Positions 44,434 through 53,225 of a DNA stretch of 64,000 nt are shown here, one piece after another. A model generated the notes under the pieces. The model did not search any database and was not told the origin of the DNA. It worked only from the letters and a program-made list of their open reading frames with translations. Position 1 is the first letter of the stretch, and each line of letters starts with the position of its first letter. Both the position numbers and the translations under genes were made by a program. Source of the stretch: an uncultured bacterium (lineage in GTDB: Bacteria; Bacillota_I; Bacilli_A; RFN20; CAG-826); NCBI GenBank assembly GCA_949297445.1, contig CASFSS010000018.1:99884-163883 (forward strand), in the 5' to 3' direction.

Positions 44434-46014
44434 ATGAATTTGCGGAGTTTTTGCTTATTATTTGCCACCACAATATTTGTCGTTTCTTGCGATAACACGG
44501 GAAGTAGCGCTGATACACACGCTTTGCAAGCCGAAAACTTAAGTGTCTATGTTTATGAAAACGATAAATATGCTTGTGTCAGCGATTCAGCAGGCAATCT
44601 ACTAGATAACAATGATTTGGTTTTTATCTACGAAGGCAAAAACATCCGAATAGATGAAGGCGGGGCCATTATAGGATTAAAAAGCGGAACAACGACAAAG
44701 GTCGAAGTAGAAGATAAAAGCGGCAATAAAGGAAGCTTCAACATCGAGGTTATCAACCGTGAGTACACATCCACCCATCAAGAAGCTGAGGAAAATGAAG
44801 GTTGGTTTGATTCGATTAATGTAGAAAAAATAAGTGAGCCAAATGTCGGTTCTAATTTCATAAACGGAATGGACATTTCTTCATCTAAACAACTTTATGA
44901 TAATGGAGCAAGATTTTATAACTTTGACGGTTATGAGCAATCGCTTTTCCAAATCTTATATGACAATAATGTCAATTGGATACGCCTTCGTTTATGGAAT
45001 CAACCTTACGATATTTTAGATGATGGAAGTCTTTTCCAATACGGCGGAGGCAATTGTAATTTAGAAAGTGTCTTGTGGATGGCTAAAGAAGCTAAGGAAG
45101 CTGGCTTAAAAATTAAATTAGACTTCCATTATAGCGATTTTTGGGCTGATCCTAGTAAACAGGTCATACCCAAAGAATGGGCTAATCTAACCAGTGTGAA
45201 TGATTTTAGTCTCGCGATTTATAATTACACCAAAGAGGTGTTAGAAGCTATGAGTGCCATTGATGCCTTGCCAAGTATGGTATCAATTGGTAACGAAATA
45301 TGTGATGGTTTATTGCTCCAACTGCCTGGCGGCGAAACGACTTCTTATACCGGAAATAATCCAAATTACATTAACGAAATGACGGCACAAAGTTCAGCGT
45401 TAGCTGGCAAATATTCTTCTAATGGCAACAACACCAATTTAATTGCCTACTTAAGCGCTGCTAGCCAAGCTGTTCGCGCAGTCGATGAAAATATTTTAAT
45501 TATGATTCACTATGTGAACGGCTTTGGAAACACCAATCGTCACATCCAATTCTATAAAGATTTAGCTAGCGTCGATTATGATGTGATTGGATTAAGTGCC
45601 TATCCCTACTATCATTTTAGTAACGGATTAAATACTTTAATTAACGGTCTTCAACTAATTGAAAATAATTTTCCTAATAAATACATTTGTATAGCTGAAA
45701 CAAGTTATGGTTTTACTTATGAAACTGATTCTTGGGCAAGTAATATTTTTTCTTCAAGCGGAACCGCTTCGCCAATATCTGGCTACGAGGCAAATATTCA
45801 AGGACAAGCAAACTTAATTCGCGATGTAACTAATGTTATCGCTAATTTAAATAATGGCTTAGGGGTGTTTTATTGGGAAGGTGCTTGGACACCTACTAAA
45901 TTTTCAGGTTGGGCCGATGCTGCTTCCAAAGCCTCATGGGCCAATCAAGCACTATTTAGCTATAACGGCAAAGCGCTCGGCTCTTTGTCGACATATTCAA
46001 AAATGATGCCATAA
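44434..46014 (+). CDS. GH53 endo-beta-1,4-galactanase lipoprotein with Ig-like domain
   Basis: 526 residues. Lipobox VVSC (Cys about 19), then a small Big_2-like Ig domain (about 45-115, with IIGLKSGTTTKVEV), then GH53 (about 145-525). Acid/base Glu288 is in SIGNEICDG and nucleophile Glu422 in CIAETSYGF. The Ig plus GH53 part closely matches the C-terminal half of the 1004-residue enzyme at 49021 (shared WFDS/T, DISS, LYxNGARxYxxDGxEQSLF), so the two are paralogues. It would degrade galactan at the cell surface. An AAAGGA site precedes the ATG. Confidence 0.94.
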   Translation: MNLRSFCLLFATTIFVVSCDNTGSSADTHALQAENLSVYVYENDKYACVSDSAGNLLDNNDLVFIYEGKNIRIDEGGAIIGLKSGTTTKVEVEDKSGNKGSFNIEVINREYTSTHQEAEENEGWFDSINVEKISEPNVGSNFINGMDISSSKQLYDNGARFYNFDGYEQSLFQILYDNNVNWIRLRLWNQPYDILDDGSLFQYGGGNCNLESVLWMAKEAKEAGLKIKLDFHYSDFWADPSKQVIPKEWANLTSVNDFSLAIYNYTKEVLEAMSAIDALPSMVSIGNEICDGLLLQLPGGETTSYTGNNPNYINEMTAQSSALAGKYSSNGNNTNLIAYLSAASQAVRAVDENILIMIHYVNGFGNTNRHIQFYKDLASVDYDVIGLSAYPYYHFSNGLNTLINGLQLIENNFPNKYICIAETSYGFTYETDSWASNIFSSSGTASPISGYEANIQGQANLIRDVTNVIANLNNGLGVFYWEGAWTPTKFSGWADAASKASWANQALFSYNGKALGSLSTYSKMMP

Positions 46015-46050
46015 GGATAAAACCTTTTGCATATATAAGGAGGAAAGAAA

Positions 46051-47280
46051 ATGAAAAAAAGTCTAATCTTATTGTCTTTATTAGTATTAGGCCTTGCCGC
46101 ATGTGATGGTTCTACAACTTCTTCATCTACTAGCCAATCTTCGTCTAGTAGCACTACAACAAGCACAAGCGACTCGACCGGTGATATTGAAGTACCTATT
46201 TCTGATATTACTTTCACCATCACCGTGGAAGGGATTGATACATATGAAGGCGATCACACCACAATTTGGATTAATAGTCCATTAGCCCCAGATAACAAAA
46301 ATAACGATGGTTGGGGATATTCTTCTTTGGCTCAAAGCCAAGAAGATGCGAATAGTTGGTCAATTACCTTTCCTGATGTTGAAATGGATCAATCTTATTA
46401 TTACAACATCTACTATGGAACTGACACTAATCCCAACTGGACAGCAATTAATAATGAAGGAAGCTCAGAATCTCCTCGATCACTTCTCGTAATTAATGGA
46501 ACGACCGAATATAGTGCCGTAGCAACTTTCAAACTTCCAGACGAGTTTGTTGATTCTTTGACTGTTACTATAACACCAATCATTCAAACTGACGTTAATG
46601 GAACGACCGAAGAATTATTGTCAACTAACTACGTTTGGGCATGGTCTTCCCATGCAAATGGTAATGTTCGTTTTGAAAAACAAAGCGATAACACCTGGTC
46701 ATACACATTTACCAATGTTGCTACCGGCGTAGAAAGCTTTGCTTTAACATTTGTCCTTGGTAGCGACAAAGAACCCGACTGGTCTTATCAATGGGGTGCC
46801 TATGAAAATGGCGTGTGGACAACATGGAATGAATATAAATTTGATGTCGCAAGCGACACAACCACGATTACTTATGATCACGCTTACTTCAATGACCAGC
46901 CAGCCGAAATTGTCGAAACTTCTATTTCATTAACCGTAAATTTAATTTTTGGCGAAGCGTTTGTAGAAGAAAATTCTGGAATTCAATTTAATTATAACTT
47001 TACAAACGGCACTAACGATTATGCATGGAATAAATATTTTGAAACAGAAGATAATGTTAATTATGTTTTTACGTTGGATAATATCGAAGAAGGGGCAAGC
47101 GTATATTTTAGGATTTATACATGGGCATCTAATGTTGATAAAGTAATTTGCTACGATGAAAATTGGACAAATTTTGCGGTCGAAAATATAAATGAGTCCA
47201 AAACGGTAACTATCAGCGGCTGTGCCTTTGGTGAAAGCTCCTGGAGTTTAGGAACTTACGACTCTTTTGAAATTAACTAA
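46051..47280 (+). CDS. Modular surface lipoprotein, putative galactan-binding
   Basis: 409 residues. Lipobox LAAC (Cys about 18), a Ser/Thr linker (about 20-45), then three beta-rich aromatic modules of about 110-120 residues (about 50-160, 165-288 and 290-409). Modules 2 and 3 align with modules in the large GH53 protein: YVWAW, FTFVLGS-type and NWSYQ-type segments in module 2; VYFRIYTW and a Cys-containing end in module 3. No catalytic motif is visible. A lipid-anchored carbohydrate-binding protein that holds substrate for the transporter is the likeliest role, by inference. An AAGGAGG site precedes the ATG. Confidence 0.8.
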   Translation: MKKSLILLSLLVLGLAACDGSTTSSSTSQSSSSSTTTSTSDSTGDIEVPISDITFTITVEGIDTYEGDHTTIWINSPLAPDNKNNDGWGYSSLAQSQEDANSWSITFPDVEMDQSYYYNIYYGTDTNPNWTAINNEGSSESPRSLLVINGTTEYSAVATFKLPDEFVDSLTVTITPIIQTDVNGTTEELLSTNYVWAWSSHANGNVRFEKQSDNTWSYTFTNVATGVESFALTFVLGSDKEPDWSYQWGAYENGVWTTWNEYKFDVASDTTTITYDHAYFNDQPAEIVETSISLTVNLIFGEAFVEENSGIQFNYNFTNGTNDYAWNKYFETEDNVNYVFTLDNIEEGASVYFRIYTWASNVDKVICYDENWTNFAVENINESKTVTISGCAFGESSWSLGTYDSFEIN

Positions 47281-47302
47281 TAAACATAGCGAGGTAAGAA
47301 AA

Positions 47303-48760
47303 ATGGGTAAATTAACGAAGGAAGAAAAGATTGCTTTAAAAGCAAAAATAAAGGCAGAAAAAGAAGAGCAAATCAAGGCAAAACATCAAAAGGAAAAAGA
47401 GGAGCGTTTGCTGGCAAAGGAACGTGAAATCAACCACCGTAAGATGGATGCTTTTGAGGCTGAAAATCGCAAAAAAGAAAAGATTGCGCCTGCCGGTTAT
47501 CAAATTTCTTTACAAAATATAAATAAAATTTACCCAAACCATGTCCAAGCTGTGTTTGACTTCAATTTAGATATTAAAGACAAGGAATTTATCGTTTTTG
47601 TTGGCCCATCTGGTTGTGGTAAATCGACGACATTAAGAATGATTGCTGGGCTAGAAGATATAACGGCCGGCGACTTATATATTAACGGAAAATACGCTAA
47701 CGATTTAAAGCCAATCGACCGCGATGTGGCGATGGTTTTCCAAAGTTATGCTTTGTATCCCAATATGACCGTAGAAGAAAATTTATCTTTCGGATTAAGG
47801 ATGCGTCATGTGCCACGAGCAATCATCGATAAAAAGGTTCAAGAAACTGCCAAGTTATTACAAATTGATCACTATTTAGATAGAAAGCCAGCGGCTCTTA
47901 GTGGTGGGCAACGCCAAAGAGTAGCTTTAGGTAGAGCGATAATTCGGGATGCCAAAGTATTTTTAATGGATGAACCGCTATCAAACTTAGATGCAAAATT
48001 ACGTGTCCAAATGCGCAGTGAAATCGTCAAAATTCATAATAACATCGGCGCCACCACCATATATGTAACCCACGATCAAACCGAAGCCATGACAATGGCG
48101 ACGCGCATAGTTGTAATGAAGGATGGCGTCATTCAACAAATTGGTACTCCTAGAGAAATTTATAATCATCCTAGCAATACATTTGTTGCCTGTTTTATTG
48201 GTTCACCAGCAATGAACATTATCCAAACCACCTATGATAAGGGAACTATTCATTTCCGCACCGGCTACACCTTAAAACTTAGCAATGAAGAAGTCAAAAT
48301 GCACGATGATTTTTATAAGGAAAATATTGTTCGAATAGAAAATGCAATAAGCAAAATTGAAAAGGAAAATGCCGAGCTAAAAGAAGACGACAAAGAGCGC
48401 GATACTATCTTAGAAATTAATGCCTCTAACATCGCCAAATTGAAAGACGAACTTGCTTATTATAAAGAAATTGAAAGTAATAAACATCACGATATCTTAT
48501 TCGGCATCCGTCCAGAAGACATAGTGACGACATCTAACAGCGTTCTATTAAAGAAAAAAGCACCTGAATTCAATATTACTGCCGATTTCAATGAACTGCT
48601 TGGCAATGAATATTATGTTCATTCAAAAATCGCCGAAGAAGAAATAATTGCAAAAATTAGTGCTAACGATGAAATTCATTCTCACGATGACATCATTGTC
48701 ACATTTAATTTAGAGCACATTCATTTGTTCGATAAAAGAACGTTAAAAAGAATTATCTAA
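47303..48760 (+). CDS. CUT1 ABC ATPase, MsmX/MalK type, with coiled-coil additions
   Basis: 485 residues from ATG 47303 (GAGG site 8 nt upstream). The ATPase core starts near residue 68: Walker A GPSGCGKST (101-109), signature LSGGQRQRVALGRA (from 199), Walker B VFLMDEPLSNLD, switch VTHDQTEAMT. The C-terminal regulatory/TOBE part contains GIRPEDIV. Two oddities set it apart from the usual 365-residue family. A 65-residue Lys/Glu-rich helix precedes the ATPase, and a 60-residue charged coiled coil (about 333-393) is inserted in the regulatory part. It should power the adjacent importer and is last in the operon. Confidence 0.93.
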   Translation: MGKLTKEEKIALKAKIKAEKEEQIKAKHQKEKEERLLAKEREINHRKMDAFEAENRKKEKIAPAGYQISLQNINKIYPNHVQAVFDFNLDIKDKEFIVFVGPSGCGKSTTLRMIAGLEDITAGDLYINGKYANDLKPIDRDVAMVFQSYALYPNMTVEENLSFGLRMRHVPRAIIDKKVQETAKLLQIDHYLDRKPAALSGGQRQRVALGRAIIRDAKVFLMDEPLSNLDAKLRVQMRSEIVKIHNNIGATTIYVTHDQTEAMTMATRIVVMKDGVIQQIGTPREIYNHPSNTFVACFIGSPAMNIIQTTYDKGTIHFRTGYTLKLSNEEVKMHDDFYKENIVRIENAISKIEKENAELKEDDKERDTILEINASNIAKLKDELAYYKEIESNKHHDILFGIRPEDIVTTSNSVLLKKKAPEFNITADFNELLGNEYYVHSKIAEEEIIAKISANDEIHSHDDIIVTFNLEHIHLFDKRTLKRII

Positions 48761-48779
48761 AAACATCAATTAAAAAAAT

Positions 48780-48806
48780 AAAGTGGGGACGGGTTCCTCA
48801 CTTTTT
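48780..48806 (+). terminator. Terminator of the galactan operon
   Basis: Stem-loop AAGTGGGGA / TTCCTCACTT (9 bp with one G-T pair, 5-nt loop) followed by TTTTT, 20 bp after the ATPase stop. It separates the 11-gene run from the large GH53 gene. Confidence 0.85.
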
Positions 48807-48927
48807 CATATATGTTTTTTCAACTATCACAAGAATAAGTGATTTTTATATAACAGAAAAAAGTGTGATTTTTACCACGAAAATAATTAATCATAGCAAT
48901 ATTTGCATATCATTTTTTATCACTTTA

Positions 48928-48941
48928 TGTAAGGGCTTACA
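48928..48941 (+). promoter_or_regulatory. cre-like palindrome upstream of the large GH53 gene
   Basis: TGTAAGGGCTTACA, extendable to 7-bp arms ATGTAAG/CTTACAT around GG. It differs from a cre consensus mainly at the central C, and matches LacI/GalR-type operators in form. Together with ATATCATTTTTT at 48907 it repeats elements found before the AraC-type gene. The gap 48761-49020 otherwise holds the operon terminator and AT-rich DNA. Confidence 0.5.
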
Positions 48942-49020
48942 TCGTTAAAATAATGAGATTTTTTTATATAAATAACATATTTATTTATTTTAAATAATAT
49001 GTGAAAAAGGAGGATTTGTT

Positions 49021-52000
49021 ATGGAGCAAAAAAGGCTTTATGCAATTATCGGCAGTTTTACTAGTTTTGTCCTAGCAGCTACTGTTTTTGGTGGCATGTC
49101 ATTGACAAACACAAATATCGAAAACAATGTATATGCTACCGATAACTACACTTTTACTTTATCCGCTGGCGATTTCGGAAATATCCAAGCCGAGGATGAA
49201 ACATGGGTTTATGGAACAGTTGAGGTTCCTAACCAAGCCGGCTATGATATCACATACGATTATAAAGGCTTAACATCTTCAAGCGACGACGGTTATTTAT
49301 GCACATTGCTTGGCGATACAGCATTTTTTAGCAATCGTGATAAATTGACATCGATACAAAATGTCACCATCAATATCGATAGCGAAGCGAGCACTGGCTC
49401 TTTGTATTTATATCGAGGATGGTATAGCAATGCCTACGAGAGCGAGCCAGCTCAAGACGGAGAAGGAGACGGCACAATTGAATTCCAAACTTCTTCAGAT
49501 GTATTAATATCCGACGGAACATTAATTGACTTGTCGGGAATACAACCAAATTATTTAATGTTTGTTGCGTCTGGCGGAGCGGTTTATATCGAATCAATTA
49601 CTTATACATACGCTTGCACTAGCGCCGCTACAACTGTGACAAGTTCATTTAGAATTGAAACGTATATGGCACCGCAAGCAGCTGGTGAATCATTATATAG
49701 CAGCACCTATCTTTGGGCGTGGGTCGCTATCGGCGATTATAACGGTAATTATTTATTTACCAAAAAAGCCGATGGAACTTGGTACTTAGATTTAGATGAA
49801 ACAACCTATAGTGTTTTAACCGATGGGGCGTTGCAATTTACTTTTGTATTAGGTTCAGAAACAGCTCCTAACTGGAGTTATCAATCTACATCTCACAATG
49901 GATATTCGCTAAGATTATCACAAGGACAAACAACATATACGGTCGGCTCTACGATTGAGTTTAGTGATCAACCAGATTTAGTATTGTCTACATACGATGT
50001 AACAATCAATTACAGCATTTCGTTTAGCGGAACAAACAATTGGTACAACACCTTAACACTAAAATATAATTCAAAATCATTTAATTATAAAAACGACTGG
50101 CCAAATGAATATAAAATTGTAAACACTGCCTCTGGAAGTGCAACCCAAGAAGGAACTTTTACTTTGACCGGCCAATCTGAAGGAACTTTCTATTTTTCAA
50201 TATATGTTTGGTTTACGTGGCTAGCAACTCCTGGGGTTGAAGGAGAATCATATGGTTGTGCTGATAGCAACGGTACATTAGGAAGCGTTGAACTCACAAG
50301 CAACACAACCATAAACCTAAATTGCACTTTTGCATGCGAAGAAGTTGGCGAGATTGCCATTATGGAGTTTACTAGCGTGAGCGAAGGCGAAAGCACGACC
50401 GAAGGAGTGTCAGTGGCAAATCTTACTACAACTGTCTATGGCGGCGAAAATCAAGAGGGTGTTACTCCCGACGTTACATTTCAAGGTAGCGAAGAAGAAC
50501 ATCAACTCAGTGTTGTTGATTCTTCACTCGATAATGTAAACATTCGTATTGAAAATAATCGGATTATCGGATTAAAAGGCGGGACTACAACCGAGGTTAA
50601 ATTAACAACTAGTATTACAAACATCGAAACAACCTTTACTGTAACTGTCCAAAATAGATCATACTCATCAAATTACACATCGCTATACTCTAGTGATGAT
50701 TTTGAAGAAACAGAAGATTGGTTTGACACCAAAAACAACATTAATTCATCGAACATTCAACCAATTAATAATCTAAGTTCTGATTTTGCAAATGGTGTAG
50801 ACATTTCTTCGGTTAAAGCTCTATATGAAAACGGCGCTCGCTATTACGATTATGATGGTAATGAGCAATCTTTATTTTATTTATTAAAGGACGCCGGAGT
50901 AAATTGGGTCCGCATTCGTCTATGGAATAGACCGAGCGAAACATATGTAAATGGAAGCGATACAATTACATATAGTTATGGAGGCGGTGGCTGCGATTTA
51001 GATCGCGTCACTTGGATGTGTCATGAAGCTCATATGGCCGGATTAAATATTTTATTAGATTTCCATTATAGCGATTTTTGGACACATCCTGGACAACAGG
51101 TCATGCCAAAGGATTGGTCTAATTTAACATCAGTAAATGATGTTAGCACAGCTTTAAAAAATTATACAAAAGAAACTATAATCCACCTATATAATAACGA
51201 TGCTTTACCAAGCATGGTCCAATTAGGAAACGAGATTAGTTCCGGTATGTTGATGCTTAAAGCATCTTCCTACGACAATTCATCTACAGCAGTTGCCCAA
51301 GGTGGAAATCCAAAGTACATTTCTAGTACAACAAGCGCTGGAACGGTAGCGGGCAATGCAGGAGCAAATTCAAATCTTGTTACTTACTTAACCGCTGCTT
51401 CATCTGGTGTCGATGATGCGATTACTTCAATAGGTGCAGATAATATTAACAAGGAAATAGGCGCCAGCGACATCAAAAAAATGATACATTGGACATCGAC
51501 ACTTTCCACCACCACCTACCCTAATCGTTTCAACAACTTATCAACAGCTATCAATTTCTATAATAATCTTAGTAATGTTGACTATGATGTAATTGGATTA
51601 AGCGCTTACCCATTTTATGATTTTCAAACAGATTTCAGCGCTTTATCGGATGGATTGAACGCTCTTGAAACAAGATTTTCTAGTAAAGAAATAATGATTA
51701 CAGAAACATCCTCGCCTTTTACAAGCGCCGGGTGGAATGATTTTACAGCCAATTCGGTAACATACACCTGTTCGGAATATGAAGTATCGGTGATGGGTCA
51801 AGCTGAAATTATTCGCGATATAACAAACGCTGTTGCCTCACTAAGTAACGGCAGCGGTGTATTTTATTGGGAACCAGCTTGGTCACCAATAGGTGAAGAA
51901 GGCACAACTAGCGCATATGTTGGCTGGGCAGATGAGGGTAGTAAAGTCAGCTGGGCTAACCAAGGATTATTTTCCTTTGGCGGTAAGGCTTTGGGTAGCC

Positions 52001-52035
52001 TAAAAGTCTATGACTTAATGAATCCAAATATTTAA
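49021..52035 (+). CDS. Large secreted GH53 galactanase with N-terminal binding-type modules
   Basis: 1004 residues. A Sec signal peptide (hydrophobic 8-30, probable cleavage near VYA-T at about 39) has no lipobox, so the protein is secreted or loosely held; no LPxTG anchor is present. Modules: beta-rich domain (about 40-200), two modules shared with the 46051 lipoprotein (about 208-322 and 323-443), Big_2-like Ig domain (about 455-545), GH53 (about 580-1004). Acid/base Glu738 is in QLGNEISSG and nucleophile Glu895 in MITETSSPF, where the residues after ETS differ from the usual WG or YG. GGAGG precedes the ATG. It has its own control region. Confidence 0.94.
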   Translation: MEQKRLYAIIGSFTSFVLAATVFGGMSLTNTNIENNVYATDNYTFTLSAGDFGNIQAEDETWVYGTVEVPNQAGYDITYDYKGLTSSSDDGYLCTLLGDTAFFSNRDKLTSIQNVTINIDSEASTGSLYLYRGWYSNAYESEPAQDGEGDGTIEFQTSSDVLISDGTLIDLSGIQPNYLMFVASGGAVYIESITYTYACTSAATTVTSSFRIETYMAPQAAGESLYSSTYLWAWVAIGDYNGNYLFTKKADGTWYLDLDETTYSVLTDGALQFTFVLGSETAPNWSYQSTSHNGYSLRLSQGQTTYTVGSTIEFSDQPDLVLSTYDVTINYSISFSGTNNWYNTLTLKYNSKSFNYKNDWPNEYKIVNTASGSATQEGTFTLTGQSEGTFYFSIYVWFTWLATPGVEGESYGCADSNGTLGSVELTSNTTINLNCTFACEEVGEIAIMEFTSVSEGESTTEGVSVANLTTTVYGGENQEGVTPDVTFQGSEEEHQLSVVDSSLDNVNIRIENNRIIGLKGGTTTEVKLTTSITNIETTFTVTVQNRSYSSNYTSLYSSDDFEETEDWFDTKNNINSSNIQPINNLSSDFANGVDISSVKALYENGARYYDYDGNEQSLFYLLKDAGVNWVRIRLWNRPSETYVNGSDTITYSYGGGGCDLDRVTWMCHEAHMAGLNILLDFHYSDFWTHPGQQVMPKDWSNLTSVNDVSTALKNYTKETIIHLYNNDALPSMVQLGNEISSGMLMLKASSYDNSSTAVAQGGNPKYISSTTSAGTVAGNAGANSNLVTYLTAASSGVDDAITSIGADNINKEIGASDIKKMIHWTSTLSTTTYPNRFNNLSTAINFYNNLSNVDYDVIGLSAYPFYDFQTDFSALSDGLNALETRFSSKEIMITETSSPFTSAGWNDFTANSVTYTCSEYEVSVMGQAEIIRDITNAVASLSNGSGVFYWEPAWSPIGEEGTTSAYVGWADEGSKVSWANQGLFSFGGKALGSLKVYDLMNPNI

Positions 52036-52065
52036 TTACCAACTTATATATCTGAACATGAAAAT

Positions 52066-52089
52066 AGACACTTAACGTGTCTCTTTTTT
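52066..52089 (+). terminator. Terminator of the large GH53 gene
   Basis: AGACAC-TTAAC-GTGTCT hairpin (52066-52082) followed by C and six T, 31 bp past the stop codon. Confidence 0.9.
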
Positions 52090-52101
52090 GTATGTTGTCG
52101 G

Positions 52102-52130
52102 TTGTGCTTAAAACAAACAATTTTTATAAT
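52102..52130 (+). promoter_or_regulatory. Leaderless-type promoter of the glycosyltransferase gene
   Basis: TTGTGC (52102-52107), 17-bp spacer, perfect TATAAT (52125-52130), then 8 nt to the ATG at 52139. No Shine-Dalgarno site. This is the clearest leaderless arrangement in the window. Confidence 0.7.
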
Positions 52131-52138
52131 ATTAGCGT

Positions 52139-53110
52139 ATGGAAGAAACAACAAATGATATAGCTATCAGCGTTATTGTTTTAGCGCACAACGAGGAAAA
52201 ACATATCGAAGAATGTTTGGAATCAATCATAAATCAAGATTTCGATAAGCCATATGAAATAATTGTGGTTAATAATGAATCCACCGACAATACATCTAGC
52301 ATTGTAGATAAGTATTCGAAAAAATATTCAATTATTCAACATTTAAAAATTCCTAATTATCCACAAACACCAGCGAGACTTTGCGGAGTGAAAATGGCAA
52401 AAGGAAAATATATCACCTTTTTAGATGGCGACGATCTATATTTAAAAAACGCATTATCTGTTCTATATAAAGAAATTGAAAACGCACAGGCTGATATGGT
52501 TAATGCCTCGCTTTTTTATTTAAGAAAAAACAACAAATTAGAGAAAAATCATTTTGTAAAAAACAAGCAAATGGACCGCAAAACCGCTTTAATTGCCTAC
52601 ATGAAAGATAGTTATTTCCACTCTTTTTTGTGGAATAAAATTTATAAAAGAGATTTGTTTAAAAAAGCAAAATTTTACTATCCTAATTACATTATATTAT
52701 TTGAAGATGCATTGATGATGGCGTCTTTGATTTTGGCTGCCCAAAAAATTATTTCAATAAAGACACCAGTAACCATTTACCGAAAAGATAATTTAGGAGT
52801 AACATCCGCGCCAAAAAAGAGTAGATATTTAGATCGTTTAAATGCCTATGCTTTTTTAAGATGGATAATCGAACAAGATTATATCGAGTATCTTCCTACG
52901 TATAGAAAATACTCTTTCCGACGATATATTTTTACTATGACGGACTTGTACTTAACTAAAAAAGCTTTTAGTAAAAAAGAATATATAGTAGCTAAAAAAA
53001 ATCAAAGGGCTTTATTAAAATTTTTAAACCAAAAAACATTATGCATCTTTCCCGACGCGCCGTTTAAAGACTTTTTTATTGCAATCGGTGTTTTTAAAAT
53101 AGATTCCTAA
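52139..53110 (+). CDS. Glycosyltransferase family 2
   Basis: 323 residues. The GT-A fold begins ISVIVLAHNEEKHIEECLES, with the nucleotide-sugar segment VVNNESTDNT and the metal-binding DxD-type motif FLDGDDLY near residue 95. GT2 enzymes of this layout add sugars to envelope polysaccharides or lipids. Donor and acceptor are unknown. No membrane segment, so a cytoplasmic or peripheral location. It is monocistronic between the galactan locus and ppdK, with an apparently leaderless promoter. Confidence 0.9.
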   Translation: MEETTNDIAISVIVLAHNEEKHIEECLESIINQDFDKPYEIIVVNNESTDNTSSIVDKYSKKYSIIQHLKIPNYPQTPARLCGVKMAKGKYITFLDGDDLYLKNALSVLYKEIENAQADMVNASLFYLRKNNKLEKNHFVKNKQMDRKTALIAYMKDSYFHSFLWNKIYKRDLFKKAKFYYPNYIILFEDALMMASLILAAQKIISIKTPVTIYRKDNLGVTSAPKKSRYLDRLNAYAFLRWIIEQDYIEYLPTYRKYSFRRYIFTMTDLYLTKKAFSKKEYIVAKKNQRALLKFLNQKTLCIFPDAPFKDFFIAIGVFKIDS

Positions 53111-53143
53111 TTCTTATAAATATTATTTTATAAATAATCTTGC

Positions 53144-53172
53144 TTGAAAATGCCCTCATATGTCGCTATAGT
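53144..53172 (+). promoter_or_regulatory. ppdK promoter
   Basis: TTGAAA (53144-53149), 17-bp spacer, TATAGT (53167-53172), giving a leader of about 48 nt that contains the strong AAGGAGG ribosome site. Confidence 0.7.
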
Positions 53173-53181
53173 TTTTATTGC

Positions 53182-53197
53182 AGGTGTTAATTCACCT
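53182..53197 (+). promoter_or_regulatory. Small stem-loop in the ppdK leader
   Basis: AGGTG-TTAATT-CACCT, a 5-bp hairpin near the expected mRNA 5' end and 17 nt before the ribosome site. It is probably a 5' stabiliser. It lacks the features of a riboswitch. Confidence 0.35.
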
Positions 53198-53225
53198 TCT
53201 ATTGTTTGAATTAAGGAGGATAACA

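Noticed and set aside
46094..46933. Met-starting frames in a second phase of the modular lipoprotein gene
   Set aside because: Shadow frames caused by biased codon use; the lipoprotein frame has a signal peptide and repeated modules.
53178..53225. 16-codon N-terminal extension of PPDK
   Set aside because: It lies in the leader with a hairpin and precedes a perfect ribosome site; the family starts at the ATG at 53226.
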